From positions 806,001 through 870,000 of the forward strand of contig NZ_CP015224.1 in the NCBI RefSeq assembly GCF_001629735.1: 64,000 bases of DNA, in the 5' to 3' direction. The notes under the pieces are model-generated. The model searched no databases. It was not told the origin of the DNA and saw only the letters and a program-made list of their open reading frames with translations. This DNA is from Lysinibacillus sphaericus (GTDB taxonomy: Bacteria > Bacillota > Bacilli > Bacillales_A > Planococcaceae). Both the position numbers and the translations under genes were made by a program. Below, one piece after another: positions 9,199 to 18,246 of the stretch. The stretch's first letter is position 1; every line of letters begins with the position of its first letter.

Positions 9199-10335
9199 AT
9201 GGCAAATTATCAATTAGTAGCAACTTCAGCAATGGGTTTAGAGGCAATTGTAGCCCAAGAAGTAAAAGCACTTGGTTATGAAACAACAGTTGACAATGGT
9301 AAAGTATATTTTCAGGGTGATGAAACAGCGATTGCGCGTGCTAATCTGTGGCTACGAGTAGCCGATCGTGTCAAAATTGTCGTTGGACAATTCCCTGCAA
9401 AATCATTTGAACAATTATTTGAAAGTGTAAAAGCTTTACCTTGGGAAAAATATTTACCTGTGGATGCTGCCTTTCCTGTTTCAGGGAAATCGGTTAAATC
9501 GAAATTATTTAGTGTGCCGGATTGCCAAGCTATTACTAAAAAAGCGATTGTTGAACGAATGAAGCAGCATTATAAGCGACTTGGCTTTTTAGATGAATCA
9601 GGTGCCACTTACAAAATTGAGGTTTCGATTTTAAAAGATGTGGCGACACTAACGATTGATACATCAGGCGCTGGTCTTCATAAACGTGGCTATCGTCAAG
9701 CACAAGGGGAGGCGCCGTTAAAAGAAACATTAGCGGCTGCACTTATACAAATTTCAAAGTGGAATCCAAATCGTCCGTTTGTTGATCCATTCTGTGGTTC
9801 GGGGACAATTGCTTTAGAGGCAGCCATGTTTGGACAAAATATAGCACCAGGCTATAATCGTGAGTTTATTTCTGAAGACTGGCCATGGATGAAAGCGCAA
9901 ATCTGGGATGCAGTCCGAGATGAGGCAGAAAGTTTGGCCAATTATGACCAACCGTTAGAAATAGTAGGTTCTGATATTGACCATCGCATGGTAAGCATTG
10001 CACAAGAAAATGCTACAGAAGCAGGATTTGGAGAGCTGATTACATTTAAGCAAATGCAAGCACGTGATTTCACGACTCAGTTAACAGATGGTGTCATGAT
10101 CGGTAACCCACCATACGGAGAACGTATTGGTGATGTGGACGTTGTAGAACAGGTTATCCGTGATTTAGGAAAAGTTATGAAAAACTATCCAACCTGGTCT
10201 GTATATATGCTATCCTCCATGAAAAATTTTGAAGAATTATATGGACGCCAAGCGACGAAAAAACGGAAATTATTTAATGGGTTTATCGAAACAAATTATT
10301 ATCAGTTCTGGGGACAAAAGTCTAAAAGAGATTAA
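9199..10335 (+). CDS. ypsC: THUMP-domain RNA N2-guanine methyltransferase (YpsC/RlmL-like)
   Basis: 378 residues. An N-terminal ferredoxin-like/THUMP region (about 1-155) presents RNA. A Rossmann methyltransferase domain follows, with DPFCGSGTIALEA as the SAM-binding loop (residues about 195-207) and GNPPYGER (about 302-309), the NPPY-type catalytic motif of N2-guanine or adenine methylases. The family modifies 23S rRNA guanosines; exact specificity cannot be read from the sequence. It starts three bases after the preceding gene, so the two may be co-transcribed. The position after rnpB and before the helicase gene matches Bacillus. Confidence 0.88.
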   Translation: MANYQLVATSAMGLEAIVAQEVKALGYETTVDNGKVYFQGDETAIARANLWLRVADRVKIVVGQFPAKSFEQLFESVKALPWEKYLPVDAAFPVSGKSVKSKLFSVPDCQAITKKAIVERMKQHYKRLGFLDESGATYKIEVSILKDVATLTIDTSGAGLHKRGYRQAQGEAPLKETLAAALIQISKWNPNRPFVDPFCGSGTIALEAAMFGQNIAPGYNREFISEDWPWMKAQIWDAVRDEAESLANYDQPLEIVGSDIDHRMVSIAQENATEAGFGELITFKQMQARDFTTQLTDGVMIGNPPYGERIGDVDVVEQVIRDLGKVMKNYPTWSVYMLSSMKNFEELYGRQATKKRKLFNGFIETNYYQFWGQKSKRD

Positions 10336-10344
10336 CGAATAGTA

Positions 10345-10378
10345 ACGGAAGATAAGATTTTTTCTTATCTTCCGTTTC
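10345..10378 (+). terminator. Hairpin terminator after the methyltransferase gene
   Basis: Perfect 13-bp stem (ACGGAAGATAAGA with its complement) around a T-rich loop. The T tail is short (TTTCG). A TATAAT at 10385-10390 just downstream may be the -10 of the next gene. Confidence 0.65.
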
Positions 10379-10420
10379 GTCGCGTATAATAGCACCAGAT
10401 AGTAAGAGGGGGAACATCAA

Positions 10421-12328
10421 TTGCGTAAATCTTTACCATTTGCATTATCAAAGGACCGATCATTTTTCGATTCACTAGGTGACTGGATGGGTGACGTCCT
10501 TTATGATGAATTGCCTGAAAAAGGCTTTGAATGTCGTGATGAGCAAATCTTTATGGCTTATCAAATAGAACAGGCGCTAAAAGAAAAAAACGTACTCTTT
10601 GCAGAAGCGGGTGTTGGAACTGGGAAAACAATAGCCTATTTACTTCCGGCTATTTCTTATGCACGCTATACAGGGAAACCGGCACTTATTGCATGTGCTG
10701 ATGAAACATTAATCGATCAGCTCGTTAAAGAGGGCGGAGACATCTATAAGCTACAAAAAACGCTTGGTCTGGAAATTGATGTTCGCTTAGCCAAATCACG
10801 GGACCAATATTTATGCTTAAAACGCTTTGAGGAAGCTGAAAAAGTTGAATCAGATGAATGGATCGATGATATTTCGTTCTCCATTCCGGATGGTGTGTAT
10901 GCCCAAGGTTCCATGATTGCTATTCATCCATATGGAGAACGTAGTAATTATCCAACTGTCAGTGATGAGGATTGGCAAAAAGTTAATTACAACTCGATTA
11001 TGCAATGTTCTGTTTGTGATCTCCGTAATCGTTGTGGGCAAACTTTGCATCGTTCCCATTACCGCAAATCAACGGATCTAGTTATTTGTTCCCAAGACTT
11101 TTTAATGGAACATTTAGCTACCAAGGAATCTCGTGAGCGTGAAGGACAGCTTGCCTTACTGCCAGAAGTATCTATGATGGTTTTAGATGAAGGACATCTG
11201 TTAGAATACGCTGCGCAAAAGGCTATGACTTATAAAGTACAGGCAACAACAATTGTCCAACTTTTAGAGCGATTAATGGTGGATGGTGTACGAGAACGGA
11301 CATTGTATGCCATGGAAAAATTACAAGATGATCACGAGCTATTTTTTGATCAACTTCGTGATGATATCGTTGCTTCTGATGAGGATCGTAAACGTATCAA
11401 TAAATCCAAAACATTGCTTGCTTATGGCAAACAATTAATAAATGATGTGGAAGTATTGATGGAGGAATTTGTTTTTGAATCTGAAATGTATATGATTCCT
11501 GAATATGAGTTAAATATGGCAGAAGAATATTTAGAACAATATGAGGCTTCTTTACGTATTTTCATAGCACAAGGAGATGCAGTGGATTGGCTTGAGGAAA
11601 CAGACGGTGAGGAAACGTTGGTGATAATGCCTCGATTGATAACAGAAGTTTTAGCAGAAAAACTATTCTCTAAAAAGCTTCCAATCGTTTTTTCGTCTGC
11701 CACTTTATCCGTCAATAAAGACTTTTCTTATATCGCGTATAGTTTAGGTATTCGAGAGTCCCAATCATTTTCAGTCCCTTCGCCATTTGATTATGAGGAA
11801 GTAATGAAAATCTATTTACATGAGCTTCATCAACACGATAAAACCGCACGTGTACAGCAATTACTGCGAGATGGTGAGCAAACATTAATTCTATTTAAAT
11901 CCAAGCAAGCCATGTTAAAATTTAAAGCAGAGTTGCCATTAATGGAGCGTATGCATGTCGCATTCGAAGGTGATCGAGAGCTATCAGCCATTGTTCGAGA
12001 TTTCCAGCAGGGAACCGTTAAAACATTATGCTCATATCATTTATGGGAAGGCTTAGATTTACCTGAAGAAGCATTAACACGTGTTATTATTTATGATTTA
12101 CCGTTTCCTCCAAAGGATCCGTTATTTGATGCGAAGCGCACGTTTGCTGAAAATCCATTTGAAGAAGTGGAGTTACCGTTTATGCAATTACGCTTGCAGC
12201 AAGGAATGGGTCGTTTAATTAGGACGTCAAACGATCATGGTGATATTCATATTTTGTTGAATGAGGAAGAACAAAAACAACGCGCAGCCTTTGAAAATAT
12301 ATTAGCTGTTGCACCTGAAATAAAGTAG
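10421..12328 (+). CDS. ypvA: DinG/XPD-family ATP-dependent DNA helicase (YpvA-like)
   Basis: 635 residues. Walker A is GVGTGKT near residue 66 and the DEAH-type box is VLDEGH near 254. Conserved cysteines between them (one near residue 130, a CSVC pair and a following Cys near 190-200) fit the iron-sulfur cluster of the XPD/DinG superfamily 2 helicases. The C-terminal helicase half ends with QGMGRLIRT. The start codon is TTG, placed 7-8 bases after the strong AAGAGGGGGAA site. Probable role: 5'-3' unwinding of DNA or R-loops during repair. Gene order (after ypsC) matches Bacillus. Confidence 0.88.
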   Translation: MRKSLPFALSKDRSFFDSLGDWMGDVLYDELPEKGFECRDEQIFMAYQIEQALKEKNVLFAEAGVGTGKTIAYLLPAISYARYTGKPALIACADETLIDQLVKEGGDIYKLQKTLGLEIDVRLAKSRDQYLCLKRFEEAEKVESDEWIDDISFSIPDGVYAQGSMIAIHPYGERSNYPTVSDEDWQKVNYNSIMQCSVCDLRNRCGQTLHRSHYRKSTDLVICSQDFLMEHLATKESREREGQLALLPEVSMMVLDEGHLLEYAAQKAMTYKVQATTIVQLLERLMVDGVRERTLYAMEKLQDDHELFFDQLRDDIVASDEDRKRINKSKTLLAYGKQLINDVEVLMEEFVFESEMYMIPEYELNMAEEYLEQYEASLRIFIAQGDAVDWLEETDGEETLVIMPRLITEVLAEKLFSKKLPIVFSSATLSVNKDFSYIAYSLGIRESQSFSVPSPFDYEEVMKIYLHELHQHDKTARVQQLLRDGEQTLILFKSKQAMLKFKAELPLMERMHVAFEGDRELSAIVRDFQQGTVKTLCSYHLWEGLDLPEEALTRVIIYDLPFPPKDPLFDAKRTFAENPFEEVELPFMQLRLQQGMGRLIRTSNDHGDIHILLNEEEQKQRAAFENILAVAPEIK

Positions 12329-12330
12329 AA

Positions 12331-12367
12331 AAAAGAGAGTTTGCTGAATCAGCAAGCTCTCTTTTTT
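12331..12367 (+). terminator. Intrinsic terminator after ypvA
   Basis: AAAAGAGAG-TTTGCTGA is followed by the complementary TCAGCAA-GCTCTC and TTTTTT. It lies directly after the helicase stop codon and separates it from the ethanolamine locus. Confidence 0.9.
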
Positions 12368-12496
12368 GATATATTAAAATAATTATTTTTCTGTTGCTGT
12401 ATAATGTAATAATAAAAAACTGTTGAATATTTCTCTTTTAAGCTATATAGTTCTTTGTAATGCAACGAATTTTGATGAAAGAAAATATTTTTTGTA

Positions 12497-12526
12497 TTGA
12501 AAATAATTTCACAAAAGGTTTATAAT
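12497..12526 (+). promoter_or_regulatory. Promoter of the eutWV regulators
   Basis: TTGAAA at 12497-12502, an 18-bp spacer and TATAAT at 12521-12526. The leader contains a hairpin at 12545-12572 (GAATA-TCAA against TTGA-TATTC, eight-base loop), just upstream of the ribosome binding site. Confidence 0.7.
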
Positions 12527-12591
12527 AATGACAAGAATTTTTAAGAATAGTCAAACTGATTGTTGATTATTCAGTGATAGGGGGCTTTAAC

Positions 12592-14016
12592 CTGTCGAAC
12601 ATTCAATCATTGTGTAGAAACTATACCAATCTATCGGCAACGGATATTGACAAGTTAATAGAAATAGAAGCGACGCTAAAGTATTATGCAGAGCTTACTG
12701 ATTGTTATATGTTCATAGATTGTATGATGGATAATTTATCACATGCAATTGTCGTGGCAGAAGCGTTCCCTAAAAAGGAAAAAGGTTTATATGAAAAATC
12801 GGTAATTGGAAAATTTGTTTTTGAAAGTTTTGAACCAGCTGTATTCACTGCGTTTAAGCAAAAAGAAAAATCATCCATTTCCAGAGCCGTTACACAAGAA
12901 GGCATTACAGTCGAACAAAATGTGATTCCGATCTTCAATGAACAACAGCGAGTAATTGCTGTATTGATTCAGGAAAAGATGGTGAAGATGCAAACGACAC
13001 CAAAAGATGACTTTCAAAATATGCCTTTTGCATTAATTGAACATATTGTAGAACCTAATTCTCAACCGATACCAGTTGTTTCTGATTTACTTGTAGAGTC
13101 AATTATTCTTACCAATCACGAGAACAAAGTAATCTACAGTAATCCCGCTGGCTATCATTTTATTTCGGAACTTTCGGGATTAGAAAACTTTGACAATGTT
13201 GCATTGGATAAAATCTTACCGTTTTTACAGGAGGTCTATGATAAAGGCGATGATGTCTTTTTCCTAGAAATTACAATTGAACGTAAATCCTTTATCGTGA
13301 AGAAAATTCCAATTCGCAGTCATAGTGACAAGGTCACACTTCTCATTATTCATGATCTAACAGAGTTAAAGCTGAAAGAAAATGAACTTATGATGAAAAC
13401 ATTTGCGATACGAGAAATTCACCACCGTGTGAAAAATAATCTTCAAACAGTGACAAGTCTGTTGCGTTTGCAAATGCGCAATGAATTGTCTGCTGTCAAT
13501 GCAAGTGCTTTTCAAGAGGCGTTAAATCGAATATATAGCATTTCATCTGTATATGAGCTTATTTTAGAAAATGAGGATAACGCTGAAGAAAAAGTAGACG
13601 TTATTGCATTGGCTAAAAAAATTGGACATAAAATGATTGGCACGTCCAATACAGCAACTATTCAACTAGCATTTCATCACGATCATTTGCAATTATTTTG
13701 CCATTCGAAAAAGGCAGTATCCCTTGCACTCATTATTTGTGAGCTACTACAAAATGCATTAAAGTATGCTTTTGTTGGTCGCGATGAAGGAGCCATTGAT
13801 ATTCATTTCATGCAGGAGGCTTCAAGTATTTCACTTCATATTTCTGACAACGGCGTTGGAATGCAAGAGGTGAAGGCATCATTTGGCATGGAAATTATCA
13901 CAAGGCTTGTGGAATATGATTTAGCTGGCTCATTTTCAATTATCCCTAGTGAAGAAGGTACACATACTCAAATTCAGTTTCCTGTAAGTGAGGAGGTATT
14001 TATCGTAAATGACTAG
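12592..14016 (+). CDS. eutW: Ethanolamine-sensing histidine kinase EutW
   Basis: Soluble sensor kinase of about 474 residues, cognate to the ANTAR regulator that follows. Order: an N-terminal histidine-kinase sensor domain (about 1-140), a PAS-like region (about 150-250), a HisKA_2 dimerisation domain with phospho-acceptor motif REIHHRVKNNLQT (about 274-286), and an HATPase domain (ELLQNALKYAF; DNGVGM). In Enterococcus, EutW phosphorylates EutV in response to ethanolamine. Start choice: the in-frame GTG at 12574 precedes the Shine-Dalgarno AGGGGG (12579-12584), whereas CTG at 12592 lies seven bases after it, so a rare CTG start is likely. The stop overlaps eutV by eight bases. Confidence 0.88.
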   Translation: MSNIQSLCRNYTNLSATDIDKLIEIEATLKYYAELTDCYMFIDCMMDNLSHAIVVAEAFPKKEKGLYEKSVIGKFVFESFEPAVFTAFKQKEKSSISRAVTQEGITVEQNVIPIFNEQQRVIAVLIQEKMVKMQTTPKDDFQNMPFALIEHIVEPNSQPIPVVSDLLVESIILTNHENKVIYSNPAGYHFISELSGLENFDNVALDKILPFLQEVYDKGDDVFFLEITIERKSFIVKKIPIRSHSDKVTLLIIHDLTELKLKENELMMKTFAIREIHHRVKNNLQTVTSLLRLQMRNELSAVNASAFQEALNRIYSISSVYELILENEDNAEEKVDVIALAKKIGHKMIGTSNTATIQLAFHHDHLQLFCHSKKAVSLALIICELLQNALKYAFVGRDEGAIDIHFMQEASSISLHISDNGVGMQEVKASFGMEIITRLVEYDLAGSFSIIPSEEGTHTQIQFPVSEEVFIVND

Positions 14017-14587
14017 GAAAGTTATGATTGTCGAAGATGAATCATTGATTGCGATTGATTTGAAGTTTATGCTAGAGGATAATGGTTACGAAGTCGTAGC
14101 TCAAGCTAATAATGGAGAGACCGCCATTGAGCTAGCCTTTTTGCATAAACCACAATTAATTTTAATGGATATTAAAATGCCTAAACTAGATGGTTTAAAG
14201 GCAAGTAAGATTATTGAACAACAGCTTGGCATACCTGTTCTCTTCATCTCGGCATATAGTGAAAAAGAATTATTACTATACATGAAGCAGGATAATATAT
14301 TAGGATATGTTATGAAACCGTTTTCCGAAAAGAATGTGTTGCCTGTGTTAGAGGTTGCTTTTCATCAAATTGATAAGTTCAATCGTCTCAATGGGGAGAT
14401 TTTACATAAGCAAACACAATTGGATAAGCGAAAAATCATTGAACGAGCTAAAGGATTGCTGATGCAGGCTGAAAATATAAGCGAGGACGAGGCTTATCGC
14501 AAAATTCGCAATGAAAGCATGCAAACACAACAAGAAATGGTGCATATTGCGGAGCAAATTATTATAAACTTACAAGTCAATAGTTGA
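14009..14587 (+). CDS. eutV: ANTAR-domain response regulator (antiterminator) EutV
   Basis: 192 residues: a receiver domain (about 1-120; acidic pocket VEDE, phospho-acceptor Asp in ILMDIKMPKLDG, FISAYSE, Lys in MKPF), a coiled linker, and a C-terminal ANTAR RNA-binding domain (about 138-188, RKIIERAKGLLMQ). In Enterococcus, phosphorylated EutV dimers bind paired hairpins in leader RNAs and prevent termination. Here a terminator with an overlapping candidate hairpin lies immediately downstream (14584-14633), before eutH. It overlaps eutW, so expression is coupled. The ribosome binding site GAGGAGG lies at 13990-13996. Confidence 0.93.
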   Translation: MTRKVMIVEDESLIAIDLKFMLEDNGYEVVAQANNGETAIELAFLHKPQLILMDIKMPKLDGLKASKIIEQQLGIPVLFISAYSEKELLLYMKQDNILGYVMKPFSEKNVLPVLEVAFHQIDKFNRLNGEILHKQTQLDKRKIIERAKGLLMQAENISEDEAYRKIRNESMQTQQEMVHIAEQIIINLQVNS

Positions 14588-14603
14588 AGCAAAGGCGCTT
14601 TAA
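14584..14603 (+). promoter_or_regulatory. Candidate ANTAR P2-type antiterminator hairpin
   Basis: TTGAAGC pairs with GCTTTAA (one G-U pair) around the hexaloop AAAGGC, which has A at position 1 and G at position 4 as described for EutV targets. The 3' arm and loop lie within the 5' arm of the terminator at 14593-14633, so the two structures exclude each other. I could not find a convincing first hairpin (P1) in the 70 bases upstream. Confidence 0.6.
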
Positions 14604-14633
14604 AGAGATTTCTTCTTTAAAGTGCCTTTTTTT
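14593..14633 (+). terminator. Regulated terminator between eutV and eutH
   Basis: AAGGCGCTTTAAAGA pairs with TCTTTAAAGTGCCTT (one G-U or mismatch) and is followed by a run of T. Its place between the regulator gene and the structural eut genes suggests it gates expression of the whole operon. Confidence 0.88.
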
Positions 14634-14672
14634 ATATAAAAATTTATTAATCATAAAGGGGTGATGAGTAAG

Positions 14673-15914
14673 ATGGCAATGATAGGAACGATTATCGTTT
14701 ATATTATTATGATTTGTGCTGTTTTAGGGGCAATCGGAGCAATTCGAGATGCTGAGTATGGAATTGGTAAAGAATTTATGAATGGTATCCATACAGTTGG
14801 TCATATTTTCGTCCCAGCAGCAGGGATCATGGCAGCTATACCTTACTTAACATGGTTTATTAGTCATTTTATTAGTCCGATTTTTGAGTTAATTGGTGCA
14901 GATCCTGCGATTGCAGCGACCACTATTTTAGCTTCGGACATGGGTGGCTACCAATTAGCCAATGCGTTAAAAGAGTCTTATGAGGGATGGGTAATGGCTC
15001 TAGTCGTTGGATTTATGTCAGGTGCTACTATTGTATTCTCGATTCCAATGGGTCTTGCGATGTTAGATAAACGTGACCATAAATATATGGCGCTTGGTAT
15101 TATGGCTGGCGTATTAACAATTCCGATTGGTGCATTTATTTCATCGATTATGATTGTACTATTTAACACAGAAGTGCGTGAAGTGATTAGTACAACAGAG
15201 GCGCCTACATATGTATTTGCCATTTCTGTTTTACAAATTTTAATCAATTTACTGCCTTTGTTCATCTTTGTTGTGTTAATTGCGTTAGGCTTAAAGCTTA
15301 TTCCAAACGGCATGATTGCAGGCTTCATGCTATTCGGCCGTGTGATGGATGCAGGAATCAAATTGGTATTGGTGTTCTCGATTGTTGAAATTTTTACAGG
15401 TATTTTTACAAAAATATTTGGTGCATGGGGCTTCGATCCGATTATGGCTGATGAGATCGATCAATTCCGAGCATTAGAAACGGCTGGTTATATAGGTATT
15501 ATGCTAGCTGGTGCATTCCCAATGGTTTATTTAATTCGAAAATATGCTTCGAAACCACTTGAAGCGGCTGGTAAAAAATTAGGACTATCATCTGTTGGTA
15601 GTGCGGGAATTTTAGCAACAATTGCTAATATCTTGGCGATGTTCACGCTTGTTCGTCATATGCCACCAAAAGATAAAGTGATTAATATTGCATTTGGTGT
15701 TTGTTCAGCATTTTTATTAGGCGATCACTTATCATTCACAGCTAATTTCCAGCCAACTATTATTTTACCTGTTATTGCTGGTAAGTTTTTAGCGGGTGTG
15801 ATTGCGATTATTTTAGCGTATAAGCTTTCTGTACCGACGGCATTAAGGCTAGAAATAGAAGACCGCAAGGCTGGCATTATAAAAGAAGGCGAATATTTAG
15901 ATCAAAAATCTTAA
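14673..15914 (+). CDS. eutH: Ethanolamine transporter EutH
   Basis: About 413 residues with roughly ten to eleven hydrophobic membrane spans, matching the EutH family of ethanolamine permeases in length and composition. It would bring ethanolamine across the cytoplasmic membrane for the microcompartment. In-frame starts exist at 14661 (GTG) and 14664 (ATG), but these overlap the Shine-Dalgarno AAAGGGGTGAT; the ATG at 14673 has about seven bases of spacing and gives MAMIGTIIVYIIM. It is the first structural gene after the regulated terminator. Confidence 0.9.
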   Translation: MAMIGTIIVYIIMICAVLGAIGAIRDAEYGIGKEFMNGIHTVGHIFVPAAGIMAAIPYLTWFISHFISPIFELIGADPAIAATTILASDMGGYQLANALKESYEGWVMALVVGFMSGATIVFSIPMGLAMLDKRDHKYMALGIMAGVLTIPIGAFISSIMIVLFNTEVREVISTTEAPTYVFAISVLQILINLLPLFIFVVLIALGLKLIPNGMIAGFMLFGRVMDAGIKLVLVFSIVEIFTGIFTKIFGAWGFDPIMADEIDQFRALETAGYIGIMLAGAFPMVYLIRKYASKPLEAAGKKLGLSSVGSAGILATIANILAMFTLVRHMPPKDKVINIAFGVCSAFLLGDHLSFTANFQPTIILPVIAGKFLAGVIAIILAYKLSVPTALRLEIEDRKAGIIKEGEYLDQKS

Positions 15915-15940
15915 TGGATTAAAAAGTGAGGTGATGATGT

Positions 15941-16282
15941 GTGAGTGAAGAAAAGAAACGATTTATTCAGGAGTTTGTGCCGGGTAAACAGCTAACATTG
16001 AGTCACCTTATTGCGAACCCTGACCCAGAGATGTTTCAAAAGCTGGGTATTCAAGAATCGGGTGCGCTAGGTATTATGACGTGTACTCCAAGTGAAACGG
16101 TCATCATCGCAGGGGATTTAGCGACCAAGGCTGCGAATGTAAAATTAGGATTTTTAGACCGTTTTACAGGCAGTCTTGTTATTGTCGGTAGTGTATCAGA
16201 GGTGGAAATGGCGATGTTAGAAATTAATCGTTTTTTATCCGAAGTACTAGGCTATACACCATCAAGAATAACAAAATCATAG
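15941..16282 (+). CDS. eutS: BMC shell protein EutS
   Basis: 113 residues, a single circularly permuted BMC domain of the EutS/PduU family, with the typical N-terminal extension (IQEFVPGKQLTLSHLIANP) that forms the small beta-barrel at the hexamer centre. It is a shell facet protein of the ethanolamine microcompartment. The GTG start follows GAGGTGAT at suitable spacing. Confidence 0.93.
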   Translation: MSEEKKRFIQEFVPGKQLTLSHLIANPDPEMFQKLGIQESGALGIMTCTPSETVIIAGDLATKAANVKLGFLDRFTGSLVIVGSVSEVEMAMLEINRFLSEVLGYTPSRITKS

Positions 16283-16292
16283 GATGTGTCGT

Positions 16293-16793
16293 ATGAAAAA
16301 TCGAGTAATGATAATAGGCGGTGTGCAAGCAGGAAAGTCAACATTGATGAATACTTTGTTGGGCAGAGAAAGCAGTGCTAATAAAACACAAGCACTCGTT
16401 TATGAAGACTGGATTGTCGATACACCTGGTGAATATATTGAAAATCCCATGTATTACAGAAACATTATGGCCACTTCGTTGGAAGTAACACATGTCATTT
16501 ATTTGCAGGATGCCACATCTTCAAGAAGTGTGTTTCCTCCGCAATTTAGTCTAGGGATTCCGAAAATACAAATCGGTGTCATTACAAAAATTGATGCACC
16601 TGATGCAGATGTTGAAAGAGCTACAGGTTTATTAAAAAATGTGATGACACAGGGCCCTATCGTGAAAACTTCTTCGTGGAAAAAGCTTGGCGTTGAATGG
16701 ATTGCTCCACTTATTCAGCTTCATACAAACGAAGAAATTCAACAATTCGTGAAGGATTGCGATAGTCCATATCTCATGTATTGCTCACAGTAG
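16293..16793 (+). CDS. eutP: P-loop protein EutP
   Basis: About 166 residues with Walker A GGVQAGKST (residues about 7-15), a DTPGEY switch and TKIDAPD base-recognition motif, as in small Ras-like GTPases. EutP/PduV proteins are associated with microcompartments; an acetate kinase-like activity has been reported for some EutP. The ATG at 16293 is preferred over 16284 because AGGATG at 16281-16286 is the ribosome binding site. Its stop overlaps the 5' region of eutA. Confidence 0.88.
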   Translation: MKNRVMIIGGVQAGKSTLMNTLLGRESSANKTQALVYEDWIVDTPGEYIENPMYYRNIMATSLEVTHVIYLQDATSSRSVFPPQFSLGIPKIQIGVITKIDAPDADVERATGLLKNVMTQGPIVKTSSWKKLGVEWIAPLIQLHTNEEIQQFVKDCDSPYLMYCSQ

Positions 16794-16810
16794 CGAGAGG
16801 GTGGTGTAGG

Positions 16811-18235
16811 GTGAAGACTGAAAAAATTTATAGTGCTGGTATTGATATTGGGACAAGCACGACAAAAATGGTAGTTAGTAGCTTTTTGTTAAAGAATGTG
16901 GCTGGCGTAACCCATGTGCCAAGGATTGAAATTATTGAGAAGACGGTGTTACATCAAAGTCCCATCATCAAGACACCTTTTATCAATAAAGACATCATCG
17001 ATATGAAAAAAATTGAAGAATTCATTTTTCAGCAGTATCAATTGGCTCAAATCGCACCAACTGATATTTCAACAGGCGCCATTATTATTACTGGTGAATC
17101 TGCCACGAAGGAAAATGCAAGAGAGGTTGTCCATACCATTGCAGACGGCGCTGGTCATTTTTTAGTTGCTACTGCGGGTCCTGATTTAGAGGGCATTATT
17201 GCGGCTAAAGGGTCAGGTACATTACAGCAATCTAAAAATTCTTCTAAAGTGATCGCCAATATTGATATTGGTGGAGGAACTGCCAATATTGCTGTTATGC
17301 AATTTGGAGAGGTCATTGGTACATGTACCTTACATGTTGGTGGTAGATTGATTGAATTTAACAATGGGAGGATTCAATCAATTTCTCCGCCACTCATGGA
17401 ACTAATGAAAAAATGGACTAATCCATTATCCGTAGGTGATGCGGCAGAAGATCCTCGAGTAACGCTATGTATAGAAGAAATGGTCGCCACACTTGCTTTA
17501 ATCTTGCAGGGGCAATTTACGGATGACAGGCATCCATTATTACTTGGGCACTTGCCAAACTGGCATAAACCAGTAGATGCCATCGTCTTTTCTGGAGGGG
17601 TAGCCTCCTGTATTTATGAAAATGAATGTACACTTCGTCAATATGATGATATTGGTGAGCGATTAGCGAAAATGCTAGTACAGCACGAGCAACTGCAATC
17701 ATTTTTATGGCTACAACCTAAAGAAACTGCTCGTGCGACAGTCACTGGGGCAGGGACACAAACTACTGAAATTAGTGGGGCAACCATCCAGGTGGATGCC
17801 GAGGTGTTACCGCTTAAAAATGTTCCTGTTTTTAACTGCCATATGGATGCAACAGCAATCGACTTTAATAGTACGGTGAAAACAGCGGTGCAGCGAGCAG
17901 ATGATTTATTTGCGATACAGGAAAATCGTGCACCATTTGCACTCTATTTTAGTGAATTGCCGTATTTAAGCTTTCAGGATGTACATGCATTGTGTGAGGC
18001 TGTATTGCGACACTTGGCAACTAGATGCTCCAAGGACATACCAATTATCATAGTCATTCAATCAGATTATGCAAAGATTATTGGACAAACCATACAAGCA
18101 ATCAATCCGGCAGTCCCAATTATTTGCATCGATCAAATTAAAGTGGAGACGGGGGATTACATCGACATTGGAGAGGTTCTGCCATCAGGCGTTGTTCCAG
18201 TTGTTGTGAAAACTCTTGCCTTCCACTCAAAGTAA
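16811..18235 (+). CDS. eutA: Ethanolamine ammonia-lyase reactivating factor EutA
   Basis: About 474 residues with an ASKHA-type ATPase fold: GIDIGTSTTKM near the N terminus and NIDIGGGTANIAV near residue 155. EutA exchanges damaged cobalamin out of ethanolamine ammonia-lyase using ATP. The reading frame extends upstream to 16781, but the GTG at 16811 follows GAGAGGGTGG and gives the family-like start. It directly precedes eutB and eutC, its substrate enzyme. No cobalamin adenosyltransferase (eutT) is present in the cluster, so adenosylcobalamin must come from elsewhere. Confidence 0.92.
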   Translation: MKTEKIYSAGIDIGTSTTKMVVSSFLLKNVAGVTHVPRIEIIEKTVLHQSPIIKTPFINKDIIDMKKIEEFIFQQYQLAQIAPTDISTGAIIITGESATKENAREVVHTIADGAGHFLVATAGPDLEGIIAAKGSGTLQQSKNSSKVIANIDIGGGTANIAVMQFGEVIGTCTLHVGGRLIEFNNGRIQSISPPLMELMKKWTNPLSVGDAAEDPRVTLCIEEMVATLALILQGQFTDDRHPLLLGHLPNWHKPVDAIVFSGGVASCIYENECTLRQYDDIGERLAKMLVQHEQLQSFLWLQPKETARATVTGAGTQTTEISGATIQVDAEVLPLKNVPVFNCHMDATAIDFNSTVKTAVQRADDLFAIQENRAPFALYFSELPYLSFQDVHALCEAVLRHLATRCSKDIPIIIVIQSDYAKIIGQTIQAINPAVPIICIDQIKVETGDYIDIGEVLPSGVVPVVVKTLAFHSK

Positions 18236-18246
18236 GGAGGATGAAT

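Noticed and set aside
12545..12572. Leader hairpin of eutW as an ANTAR target
   Set aside because: Its loop has eight bases and no terminator overlaps it, so the EutV pattern is not met.
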